The notes beneath the pieces were generated by a model that worked only from the letters and a program-made list of their open reading frames with translations, was not told the origin of the DNA and searched no databases. The translations under genes were made by a program, and so were the position numbers. Positions 24,427-32,267 of a stretch of 64,000 nt of DNA are shown here, piece after piece (position 1 is the stretch's first letter; each line of letters starts with the position of its first letter). The stretch comes from JACVRM01 sp036824245 (GTDB taxonomy: Bacteria; Actinomycetota; Thermoleophilia; Gaiellales; Gaiellaceae): positions 11,651-75,650 of the forward strand of contig DAITAO010000006.1 of the NCBI GenBank assembly GCA_036824245.1, in the 5' to 3' direction.

Positions 24427-25512
24427 GTGCCCACGGTGCCTCTCGTAGACGTGCGCGCGCAGTACGAGCCGCTGCGCGAAGAGATCATCCGCCGGATCGC
24501 GGACGTCGTCGACTCCGGCACCTTCATTCTCGGCCCCAACGTGCAAGCGTTCGAGCGCGAGGCGGCCGACTACCTGGGTGTTCCCGAGACGATCGGCGTC
24601 GCGAACGGCACCGACGCGCTCGTGCTCGTTCTCGACGCACTCGGAATCGGGCCCGGCGACGAGGTCATCTGCCCTGCGTTCACGTTCTTCGCCACTGCCG
24701 AGTCGATCGTGCGGCGAGGCGCGACGCCCGTCTTCGCGGACATCGATCCGCACACGCTGAATCTCGACCCCGAGGATGTTGCGCAGCGCGTCACCCCGCG
24801 CACCAAAGCGATCATGCCCGTGCACCTGTTCGGCCGCCGGGCGGCGCTCGCGGAGCTCGGCGAGCTAGGGGTGCCCATCGTGGAGGACGCCGCCCAGGCC
24901 TTCGGCGCCGAGGGCATCGCTGGCACCGGGATTGCTTCCACGTTCAGCTTCTTCCCCACGAAGAACATCTTCTGCCTGGGCGACGGTGGCCTCGTCGCCT
25001 GTAACGACGGCGAGCTCGCGGAGCGCATACGCATGCTCCGCTTCCACGGCTCCAAGGCTAAGAAGACCTTCGAGTTCATCGGCTACAACTCGCGCCTCGA
25101 CGAGCTGCAGGCCGCGGTACTGAGGCTCTTCCTCACCAAGATCGACGAGTGGAACCGCGCCCGCCGCGAGGCGGCGGCGCGCTACGAGGCGCTCGGCCTC
25201 GGCGAGCTGTGCGAGCTGCCGGCCGACGAGCCCGGGCACGTCTATCACCTCTTCGTGTGCCGGTCGGCCGAGCGCGACGGTCTGCGTGCGGCGCTCACCG
25301 AAGCCGGCATCGGGAACGCCCAGTACTACCTGCCGCCTCTGCACCTCCAGCCTGCCCTGCGCTTCCTCGGCTACAAGGAGGGCGATCTGCCCGAGAGCGA
25401 GCGGGCCGCTGCGGAGAACTTCTCGGTGCCGCTCTGGGCGGGCATCGGCGCCGAAATCCAGGAGCGCGTGGTGGAGACAATCCGGCGGGCGGCCACGGTG
25501 AGCGTCGCCTGA
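24427..25512 (+). CDS. DegT/DnrJ/EryC1/StrS-family sugar aminotransferase
   Basis: 361 residues. PLP-dependent transamination of a nucleotide-linked keto-sugar. The motifs are VPLVDVRAQYEPL at the N-terminus, GVANGTDALVLVLDALGIGPGDEVI, IVEDAAQAFGA and the PLP lysine Lys179 in FSFFPTKNI, plus GYNSRLDELQAAVL. It overlaps the next gene by one base (TGATG). The next product is a membrane-anchored NDP-hexosamine dehydratase, so the pair probably makes an amino-dideoxy sugar for a surface glycan: the dehydratase makes the 4-keto sugar and this enzyme aminates it. Confidence 0.93.
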   Translation: MPTVPLVDVRAQYEPLREEIIRRIADVVDSGTFILGPNVQAFEREAADYLGVPETIGVANGTDALVLVLDALGIGPGDEVICPAFTFFATAESIVRRGATPVFADIDPHTLNLDPEDVAQRVTPRTKAIMPVHLFGRRAALAELGELGVPIVEDAAQAFGAEGIAGTGIASTFSFFPTKNIFCLGDGGLVACNDGELAERIRMLRFHGSKAKKTFEFIGYNSRLDELQAAVLRLFLTKIDEWNRARREAAARYEALGLGELCELPADEPGHVYHLFVCRSAERDGLRAALTEAGIGNAQYYLPPLHLQPALRFLGYKEGDLPESERAAAENFSVPLWAGIGAEIQERVVETIRRAATVSVA

Positions 25513-27413
25513 TGGTGCCCGTGAACCGCCATCGCATCTGGCAGCTCCTGGCCGACGCTGCTCTGGTCGCCGCCGCCTGGTACTTCGCGTTCCAGCTGCG
25601 CTTCGACGCGGACGTGCCCGCGCCCTATGAGCGGCTCTTCGAGCGCACGCTGCTGCCGGTCGTCGCCGTGAAGCTGCTCGTCTTCATCGCCTTCGGTTTC
25701 TACAATCGCTGGTGGCGCTACGTGTCCACGCGGGACATGTGGGCGGCCGCGCGCGGCGTGACGGTCGCATCGCTCATCGTGCTGCCGGCCATCTACCTCT
25801 GGAACCCGGTGGCCGGCTTCCGCGTGCCGGCGGGCGTGGTTGCGATCGACTTCATATTGCTCCTGGGTCTCGTTGCGGGATCGCGGCTGCTCGTGCGCAC
25901 GATCTTCGAGCGTCCCGGCCCGGGCGATTTCATGGCGCGCGGCAAGGAAGTGATCGTGGTCGGAGCCGGCGACGCAGGCCAGCTCGTGATCCGCGAGCTC
26001 AACAAGAACCGGGCGCTCGGCTACTCGCCGATCGGGCTCGTCGACGACGACCCACGCAAGAAGAACCTGCGCGTCCACGGCGTGCGGGTGATCGGTACCA
26101 CCGGCGACCTACCGCGGCTGCTTCGCGAGCACCGGCCCGACGAGCTTCTGATCGCGATCCCCTCCGCCTCCGGCGAAGCCCGCCAGCGAATCGTCAATGT
26201 GGCGCGCGACGAGGGCGTGCCCGTCAAGACGCTCCCGGGACTGCACGAGCTCATCTCGGACGACGATGCGCTCGCAGTCCAGATCCGGCCGGTGCAGGTC
26301 GAGGACGTGCTCGGCCGCGAGCCCGTCGAGATCGACCTCGCATCCGTCTCGTCGTACCTCACCGGCGAGACAGTGCTCGTCACGGGTGCGGGCGGCTCCA
26401 TCGGTGCCGAGCTCTGCCGACAGATCGCGCGCCTCGGGCCGCAGCGGCTTGTGCTCGTCGACCAGGCCGAGACGGCCATGTTCGAGGTCGAGCGCGAGCT
26501 CATCGACGAGCGAGGCTTCTCGGCGACCATTCCTCTCCTCGCCGACGTGGGCAACCGCGTCAAGATGCGGCAGGTCTTCGAGCGCTACCGGCCGAGCGTC
26601 GTCTTCCACGCAGCGGCGTACAAGCACGTGCCGCTCTTGGAGGCGAACCCGGTCGAGTCGGTACGCAACAACGTGCTAGCCACCAAGGTGATGGCCGATG
26701 TCGCCGTCGAGTTCGGCGCCCAGCGCTTCGTGCTCGTGTCGACCGACAAGGCGCTCAATCCGCGCGCGGTGTACGGCCAGGGCAAGGCGATATGCGAATG
26801 GGTGATCGAAGCGTTCGGACACCGCAGCGACGTGGAGACGCGCTTCATGGCGGTGCGCTTCGGCAACGTGCTCGGCTCCGCGGGCAGCGTGATCACGATC
26901 TTCCGGCGGCAGATCGCGCGGGGGGGACCGGTCACCGTCACGCACCCGGAGATGACGCGGTACTTCATGACCATCCCGGAGGCGGTCTCTTTGATCGTGC
27001 AGGCGGGCGCCATCGGCGGGCGCGGCGAGATCTTCGTGCTCGACATGGGCGAGCCGGTGCGCATACTCGACCTCGCGCGAGACATGATCCGGCTGTCAGG
27101 CAAGGAGCCCGACCGCGACGTGGCGATCGACTTCGTCGGGGCGCGGGCCGGCGAGAAGCTGAACGAAGAGCTGTGGGGCGAAGGCGAGGAAGTAGGCGAG
27201 ACACACCACCCCAAGATCCAGCGCGCGCGCCGGCCGCCCATCGACGCCGCATGGCTGGAGGACGAGCTAGGCGTCCTGGAGCGGCTCGTCGAGCAGGGCG
27301 ACACGCTCGGCCTCGTCGGCCGGCTGACACAGATGGTGCTCATTCCGCAGCGCGCCACGGCGCAGGTCGGCGAGGCCGAGGTTGCTGCGCCCCAGTCTGC
27401 TCGCATCGATTGA
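25512..27413 (+). CDS. Membrane-anchored NDP-sugar dehydratase/epimerase (FlaA1/CapD/WbpM family)
   Basis: 633 residues. Four N-terminal membrane helices (to about residue 130) lead to a CoA-binding-like Rossmann domain (VIVVGAGDAGQLVIREL) and a C-terminal extended SDR domain (VLVTGAGGSIGAELC, HAAAYKHVPLLE). It converts UDP-N-acetylhexosamine to the 4-keto-6-deoxy sugar for O-antigen or glycan synthesis. The catalytic K-4 position, normally Met in this subfamily (MGxxK), is Tyr421 with Lys425 (YGQGK), as in classical SDRs. ATG 25512 overlaps the DegT stop. The next gene starts in a TTGA overlap. Confidence 0.9.
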   Translation: MVPVNRHRIWQLLADAALVAAAWYFAFQLRFDADVPAPYERLFERTLLPVVAVKLLVFIAFGFYNRWWRYVSTRDMWAAARGVTVASLIVLPAIYLWNPVAGFRVPAGVVAIDFILLLGLVAGSRLLVRTIFERPGPGDFMARGKEVIVVGAGDAGQLVIRELNKNRALGYSPIGLVDDDPRKKNLRVHGVRVIGTTGDLPRLLREHRPDELLIAIPSASGEARQRIVNVARDEGVPVKTLPGLHELISDDDALAVQIRPVQVEDVLGREPVEIDLASVSSYLTGETVLVTGAGGSIGAELCRQIARLGPQRLVLVDQAETAMFEVERELIDERGFSATIPLLADVGNRVKMRQVFERYRPSVVFHAAAYKHVPLLEANPVESVRNNVLATKVMADVAVEFGAQRFVLVSTDKALNPRAVYGQGKAICEWVIEAFGHRSDVETRFMAVRFGNVLGSAGSVITIFRRQIARGGPVTVTHPEMTRYFMTIPEAVSLIVQAGAIGGRGEIFVLDMGEPVRILDLARDMIRLSGKEPDRDVAIDFVGARAGEKLNEELWGEGEEVGETHHPKIQRARRPPIDAAWLEDELGVLERLVEQGDTLGLVGRLTQMVLIPQRATAQVGEAEVAAPQSARID

Positions 27414-27796
27414 CCGCGCAGCAGTTTCGCGCACTGATGGAGACCGTCGCCCGGGGCTGGCGCACCGGCGACGCGCGTCTCGCGGCGGACTGCTTCGCAG
27501 CGGACGCGGTTTACAGCGAGCCGCCCGACCGTCAGCTCTACCGCGGTCGGAAGGCGCTCTTCGAGTTCTTCGGCGGCGTTACGGGGCCGGAGCGTCCGAT
27601 GCGGATGGAGTGGCACCACCTCGTGTTCGACGAGGCCCAGCAAGTCGGTGCCGGGGAGTACACATTCGAGCTGAACCGCCGCTACCACGGGATCGTGCTC
27701 GTGAGGATCCGCGACGGTGTAATCGCCAACTGGCGCGAGTACCAGTACGAGTCGCCGCTCGACTGGCCAACGTTCGTCGGCGAGAACCGCTTCTAA
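27410..27796 (+). CDS. SnoaL/NTF2-like protein
   Basis: 128 residues of the SnoaL-like cone fold: FRALMETVARGWRTGDARLAADCFAADAVY, a LYRGRKALFEFFGG segment, and a C-terminal beta run (GAGEYTFELNRRYHG, IVLVRIRDGVIANWREYQY). Such proteins may be enzymes or ligand binders; no specific function can be assigned. The TTG start at 27410 overlaps the dehydratase stop as TTGA and starts the domain in the normal place; a longer upstream reading runs through the dehydratase gene and is a shadow. Confidence 0.8.
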   Translation: MTAQQFRALMETVARGWRTGDARLAADCFAADAVYSEPPDRQLYRGRKALFEFFGGVTGPERPMRMEWHHLVFDEAQQVGAGEYTFELNRRYHGIVLVRIRDGVIANWREYQYESPLDWPTFVGENRF

Positions 27797-27862
27797 TCCG
27801 CCACGATCACGTCACGCCTCTGCGCGTCCCGCGGTGCGGCTCCGTCGGCTCGACCGACTAGC

Positions 27863-29746
27863 GTGACCGCCGTGCAACAGACGGACATCTCCTCCGGCCT
27901 GAACGTCGAGCAGCGCCGCGCGGTCGAGGCGGTGCGCGGACCCGTCTGCATTCTCGCGGGCGCCGGCTCGGGCAAGACCACGACGATCACGCACCGGATC
28001 GCGCACCAGGTCGCGAGCGGCGTCTTTCCGGCCTCCGCGATCCTGGCCGTCACGTTCACCGACAAGGCGGCCGGGGAGATGAGGCGCCGCCTCGGCGCGC
28101 TCGGAGTGGGCGGAATTGCCGCTCGCACCTTCCATTCGGCGGCCCTGGCGCAGCTTCGCTACTTCAGGCCCGATTCCGAGCTTCGCATCGTCGCGTCGAA
28201 GGCGCTGCCGCTGCGCAACGTTTCCGGCTTTCTCCCCCGCGCCTACCGCTTCCGGCCTGCCGGCGACCTGGCCACGGAGGTCGAGTGGGCCAAGAATCGC
28301 CGGCTGACGCCTGAGACCTATTTGAGCGCGCTGGGGGACCATGAGCCTCCCATCCCGGTCGACCTCATGCAACGGGTCTTCGCCCGTTACGAGCACTGGA
28401 AGCACGAGGGCGGCTGGGTCGACTTCGAGGATCTCCTCGAGCTCACGATCCGCCTACTCGACGAGGAGGCCGGCGCGCTCGCCGAGGTGCGTGACCGCTA
28501 CCGGGCGTTCACCGTCGACGAATACCAGGACGTGAACCTGCTGCAGCAGTCGCTGCTGGACCGTTGGCTGGGCGACGCGGACGAGATCTGTGCAGTCGGA
28601 GACGACTACCAGGCGATCTACGGCTTCACGGGCGCTTCCCCGCAGCTCCTGCTCGCGCTGCCGCAGCGCTTTCCGCACGCGACCGTGGTGCGCCTGGAGA
28701 AGAACTACCGCTCGTCGCCCGAGGTGCTCGACCTCGCCAACCGCCTCGTGCCGAAGCTCGGGGGCGCGGAGAAGACGCTGCGCGCGACCCGATCGGCAGG
28801 ACCGCAGCCGGAGACGCGCGGCTTTGTCGACCCCACTGAGGAGGCGGGCTGGGTGGTCGAGCGCGTGCGGTCGCTGGGGGCGGAGGGCGTGCCGCTCGAA
28901 GAGATGGCGGTGCTCCTGCGCACGAATGCCCGGTCGGCCGACTTCGAGGAGGCCTTCCACGAGGCCGGGCTGCCGTTTCAGGGTGCCTCGCTGCTCGCCC
29001 GCGACGCTGCTCGCCAGATGCTCAAGCGTCTGCGTGGCTCTGCGGCGCGGCCACTCGCGGCAACGGTAGCGCAGGTTGCCCGCGAGCAGGGCCTCCTGGA
29101 AGTAGTTCCGGACGGTCTCGGCGAGCGGGAGCTGACCCGGCAGAACGACCTGGCACGACTGGTGCGGCTGGCCGAGGAGCTCGACGACGGCGAGCGCAGC
29201 ATTTCGGACTGGGTCCGCGAGCTCGAGCGCCGCTTCGGGCCTGACGCGGGCCGCGGCGTCCACCTGCTGACCCTCCATCGGGCCAAGGGTCTCGAGTTCG
29301 AGGCCGTCTTCCTCCCACGTGTGGAGGAGCGGGAGCTGCCTTCGCGGCTGGCGCGTACGCCCGTAGAGCTCGCCGAGGAACGGCGGCTTCTCTACGTGGG
29401 CATGACCAGGGCGAAGCGGCATCTGGCGTTGACCTGGGCCGGCAAGCCGAGCCGCTTCCTGACCGAGCTCGGCATCGTCGCGACGCGCGAGCGGCCACCC
29501 AAGCCGGACCCGGCCGAGCTTCCGGAGGGCTTCGATGTGCTGAAAGCGTGGCGGCGGCAACGCGCTGAGGAAGACGGCATCCCCGCGTACGTCGTCTTCC
29601 ACGACTCGACGCTCGCAGAGATCGCGCGCCGCAGGCCGCGCCAGCTGTGGGAGCTGCGCGAGATCACGGGAGTCGGCCCCGCGAAGCTCGAGCGCTACGG
29701 CGAGGCCGTGCTTGCTGCGCTGGGCGCGCCGGAGCTCAGCAGCTAG
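27863..29746 (+). CDS. UvrD/Rep-type DNA helicase with HRDC domain (UvrD2-like)
   Basis: 627 residues. Superfamily 1A helicase motifs in order: LNVEQRRAVEA (Q motif), CILAGAGSGKTTTITHR (motif I), TFTDKAAGEMRRRL (Ia), FTVDEYQDVN (II), VGDDYQAIYGFTGA (III), LEKNYRSS (IV), LLTLHRAKGLEFEAVFLP (V) and RRLLYVGMTRAKRHL (VI). A C-terminal HRDC domain (LWELREITGVGPAKLERYG) matches actinobacterial UvrD2, which acts in DNA repair and replication restart. Domain 2B is small. GTG 27863 begins 8 residues before the Q-motif region. It is a single-gene unit. Confidence 0.93.
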   Translation: MTAVQQTDISSGLNVEQRRAVEAVRGPVCILAGAGSGKTTTITHRIAHQVASGVFPASAILAVTFTDKAAGEMRRRLGALGVGGIAARTFHSAALAQLRYFRPDSELRIVASKALPLRNVSGFLPRAYRFRPAGDLATEVEWAKNRRLTPETYLSALGDHEPPIPVDLMQRVFARYEHWKHEGGWVDFEDLLELTIRLLDEEAGALAEVRDRYRAFTVDEYQDVNLLQQSLLDRWLGDADEICAVGDDYQAIYGFTGASPQLLLALPQRFPHATVVRLEKNYRSSPEVLDLANRLVPKLGGAEKTLRATRSAGPQPETRGFVDPTEEAGWVVERVRSLGAEGVPLEEMAVLLRTNARSADFEEAFHEAGLPFQGASLLARDAARQMLKRLRGSAARPLAATVAQVAREQGLLEVVPDGLGERELTRQNDLARLVRLAEELDDGERSISDWVRELERRFGPDAGRGVHLLTLHRAKGLEFEAVFLPRVEERELPSRLARTPVELAEERRLLYVGMTRAKRHLALTWAGKPSRFLTELGIVATRERPPKPDPAELPEGFDVLKAWRRQRAEEDGIPAYVVFHDSTLAEIARRRPRQLWELREITGVGPAKLERYGEAVLAALGAPELSS

Positions 29747-29977
29747 CGGGCCGCCGCACCAGCGGCAACAGACGCACGAGGAGCTCCGTGCTGGCCGCAT
29801 CGGGCGAGCGGCGCCGGTGCAGATCGGCCGGCGCTCGGGGGCACGACGGATGTTTTTGGACCTGTCCCCCGCGGACGGGCCCATAGGTACCCCAGCCTCC
29901 TCCCCGCTGCGACCGTATCGGCGGGCGGCGCACGCGTGTGTGGCGAGACTGAGCCGACTATGAAACATGCGCATCGG

Positions 29978-29994
29978 CATAATGAACGCTTATG
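29978..29994. promoter_or_regulatory. LysR-type box overlapping the LysR gene start
   Basis: CATAA, 7 bases, TTATG: a perfect 5-bp dyad with T-N11-A spacing (29980 to 29992), the classical LysR box. It includes the ATG at 29992 and a CATAAT -10-like box (29978-29983) 8 nt before it, so binding would block the gene's own expression. The rest of the 245-base gap back to 29747 holds only one degenerate GGGACAGTCCC-like element near 29858. Confidence 0.45.
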
Positions 29995-30891
29995 GATACT
30001 CGCCAGCTCGCCGCTTTCTGCGCGGTCGTCGAGCGCAAGAGCTTCTCGCGGGCTGCCGAGCATCTCGGGCTCTCACAGCCGGCCGTCAGCCTCCAGATTG
30101 CGGCCCTCGAGAAGCGCCTCGGCACGCGCCTGCTCGACCGCTCCGGGCGCCGGGTCGAGCCCACGGAGGCAGGCCTGCTGCTCTATCGCAGGGCGCAGCG
30201 CATGCTGGTGCTCGAAGAAGAACTGCTCGAGGAGGTGGCTGGCCCGGAAGGCGAGCTGCGGGGAACGATCGAGATCGGCGCTTCGACGGGCCCGGGCGAC
30301 AACGTCGTGCCGCTGCTGCTCTGCGACTTCCAGCAGCACAACCCCGGAGTCCACGTGGCGCTCTCCGTGTACGACACGCAGACCGTGGTCGACCTTGTCG
30401 CAGACCGGGAGCTCGAGCTCGGTGTCGTCGGCGCAGCCCGCCGCCACCGCTCCGTCCGCTTCGAGCCACTCTTCCGCGACGAGATCGTGCTTGCCTGTCC
30501 TCCTGACCACCAGTTCGCCGGTCGCACCATCACGATCGAAGAGCTGAAGGCAGAGCCTCTGATCGTCATGCAGGAGGGTGCCGGCGTGCGCCAGGTGATC
30601 GAGGACGAGCTGCGCGGCGCGAGGACGCGACTCCGCGACCTGAACGTCCGGCTCGAGCTGGGGCTCCAGGAGTCGGTCAAGAGCGCGGTGCTCGCCGGTC
30701 ACGGCGTCAGCTTCATCTCGCGCTCCGGGGTCGAGGCCGAGCTCGCGGCGGGAACTCTCGCCGCCGCGCGGGTCAAGGGCCTCGAGCCCGCCCGCGAGAT
30801 CTCGCTCGTGCGGGCCACGGGTCGCGCGCTGACCCGTGCGTCGGAGGGGTTCGTGGCCTTCGCCCGCGAACGGCTCGCCGCGCCGGCGTGA
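29992..30891 (+). CDS. LysR-family transcriptional regulator
   Basis: 299 residues. An N-terminal winged helix (MDTRQLAAFCAVVERKSFSRAAEHLGLSQPAVSLQIAALE, residues 1-60) is followed by a periplasmic-binding-like effector domain with GTIEIGASTGPGDNVVPLLL. It resembles the CysB/CbbR-type group in general, without a clear ligand motif. Its stop overlaps the start of the alcohol-dehydrogenase gene (GTGA), so regulator and enzyme are made from one transcript, possibly auto-repressed at the T-N11-A box that covers its start. Confidence 0.93.
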   Translation: MDTRQLAAFCAVVERKSFSRAAEHLGLSQPAVSLQIAALEKRLGTRLLDRSGRRVEPTEAGLLLYRRAQRMLVLEEELLEEVAGPEGELRGTIEIGASTGPGDNVVPLLLCDFQQHNPGVHVALSVYDTQTVVDLVADRELELGVVGAARRHRSVRFEPLFRDEIVLACPPDHQFAGRTITIEELKAEPLIVMQEGAGVRQVIEDELRGARTRLRDLNVRLELGLQESVKSAVLAGHGVSFISRSGVEAELAAGTLAAARVKGLEPAREISLVRATGRALTRASEGFVAFARERLAAPA

Positions 30892-31859
30892 TCGTCCGCT
30901 GGGGTCTAGAGGAGCTCGCGCCGCTTCTCAGTGAGCTGGGGGCTTCTACGCCGCTGCTCGTGACGAGCGAGCGCTGGCGCGACACGGAGTTGCCCGTCGA
31001 GCTTCGCTTCACGGGGGTGCGCCCCCACTCGCCCGCGGAGACCGTGCGTGCGGCCGCCGTCGCGGCAGAGGGGGCCGATGCGCTCGTCCCGCTCGGCGGG
31101 GGCAGCGCCATCGACACGGCCAAGGCGGTTTCCGCGCAGACGGGCCTGCCGGTTGTCTCGCTCCCCACGACCTACTCGGGCTCCGAGTGGACGACGTTCT
31201 TCGGCATGCGCGACGAGGCGCGGCGCTTGAAGGGCGGGGGCGGCGGTGCGCGCCTGGCGGGCATCGTCTACGAGCCGCGTTTGACCCTCGACCTGCCTCG
31301 CGACGTCACCGGCGGCACGGCCCTCAACGCGCTGGCCCACTGCGCCGAGGCCCTCTACGTCACTACGCGCCGGCCGGAGGGAGACGTGCCGGCTCTGAGC
31401 GGTGCTGCCCTGATCGCCGAGTGGCTGCCGCGGGTGCTCGCGGCGGGCCAGGATCTCGAGGCGCGCACGCGCCTGCTGGAGGGCGCGATGCAAGCGGGCG
31501 CCGCACTTGCGGCCTCCTTCATGGGGCTCGCGCACGCGATGGCCCAGGCGCTCGGCGGCCGCTACGGCCTTCCGCACGGCGCGCTCAACGCGATCTGCCT
31601 GCCTCCCGCGCTGCGTTTCAACGAGCCGGTCGCCGCCGAGCCGATCGCGCGCTTTGGCGAGGCTGTCGGAGGAGAGGCGGCCTCGCGTGCCGAGGAGCTC
31701 GCGCGCACCGCCGGTTTCGAGCGCCTCCGCGACCTCGGGGTTCCCGAGGAGGAGCTCGAGCAGGTCGCGCAGGAAACGGTCACCAGGCCCGCTGCACAGG
31801 CGAATCCGCGCCGTGCGACGCCCGGCGAGGTCGCCGAGCTCTTTCGCAGCGTCTGGTGA
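30888..31859 (+). CDS. Iron-containing alcohol dehydrogenase / maleylacetate reductase-like protein
   Basis: 323 residues. NAD-binding LVPLGGGSAIDTAKAVSA and SLPTTYSGSEWT are followed by metal-ligand segments ALNALAHCAEALYV and MGLAHAMAQALGGRYGLPHGALNA. Both the SLPTTYSGSE motif and the HxxxxxLGGxxGLPH layout are closest to maleylacetate reductases, which reduce maleylacetate to 3-oxoadipate in aromatic breakdown. The N-terminus is about 25 residues shorter than usual, starting right at the first strand (GTG 30888, overlapping the LysR stop). No ring-cleavage gene is present nearby, so the substrate is open. Confidence 0.8.
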   Translation: MIVRWGLEELAPLLSELGASTPLLVTSERWRDTELPVELRFTGVRPHSPAETVRAAAVAAEGADALVPLGGGSAIDTAKAVSAQTGLPVVSLPTTYSGSEWTTFFGMRDEARRLKGGGGGARLAGIVYEPRLTLDLPRDVTGGTALNALAHCAEALYVTTRRPEGDVPALSGAALIAEWLPRVLAAGQDLEARTRLLEGAMQAGAALAASFMGLAHAMAQALGGRYGLPHGALNAICLPPALRFNEPVAAEPIARFGEAVGGEAASRAEELARTAGFERLRDLGVPEEELEQVAQETVTRPAAQANPRRATPGEVAELFRSVW

Positions 31860-31913
31860 AGAGTGTGGCTACCCGTACGGCGGATTCGCGCTTTGCATGC
31901 CACCATTGACCTC

Positions 31914-32267
31914 GTGAGCAGGAGAATCCTCATCGTGGACGACCATCCCAGCTTCCGCCGCATGGCGCGCGCGCTCCTCGAGAGCGAGGGTTTCGAGGTG
32001 GTCGGCGAGGCCGAGGACGGCGAGTCTGCCGTCGAGGCCGTGCACAGGCTGAAGCCGGAGGTCGTCCTCCTCGATGTTCAGCTGCCGGACATCGACGGCT
32101 TCGAGGTGGCCCGCCGGCTCTGCCAGAACGGCTCGAGCCCCGCGGTCTTGCTCACGTCGAGTCGCGACGCCTCCGAGTTCGGCTCACTCGTGGCCGGGTG
32201 CGGCGCACGTGGATTCGTGCCGAAGGCGGAGCTCTCCGCAGAGGCGATCACCGCGCTGCTCGAATGA
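31914..32267 (+). CDS. Single-domain response regulator (receiver only)
   Basis: 117 residues forming only a receiver domain: the acidic pocket RRILIVDDHPSFRRM, the phospho-acceptor Asp in EVVLLDVQLPDIDG, Ser/Thr in VLLTSSRD and Lys in GFVPKAEL. There is no output domain. GTG 31914 is chosen from the receiver's normal N-terminus; longer readings start in non-coding DNA. Its stop overlaps the start of the histidine kinase gene (ATGA), so it is likely a phosphate sink or relay for that kinase. Confidence 0.92.
   Translation: MSRRILIVDDHPSFRRMARALLESEGFEVVGEAEDGESAVEAVHRLKPEVVLLDVQLPDIDGFEVARRLCQNGSSPAVLLTSSRDASEFGSLVAGCGARGFVPKAELSAEAITALLE

Noticed and set aside
29747..29991. Small plus-strand frames between uvrD2 and the LysR gene.
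   Set aside because: They begin inside uvrD2, lack domains or ribosome sites, and overlap the LysR promoter region.
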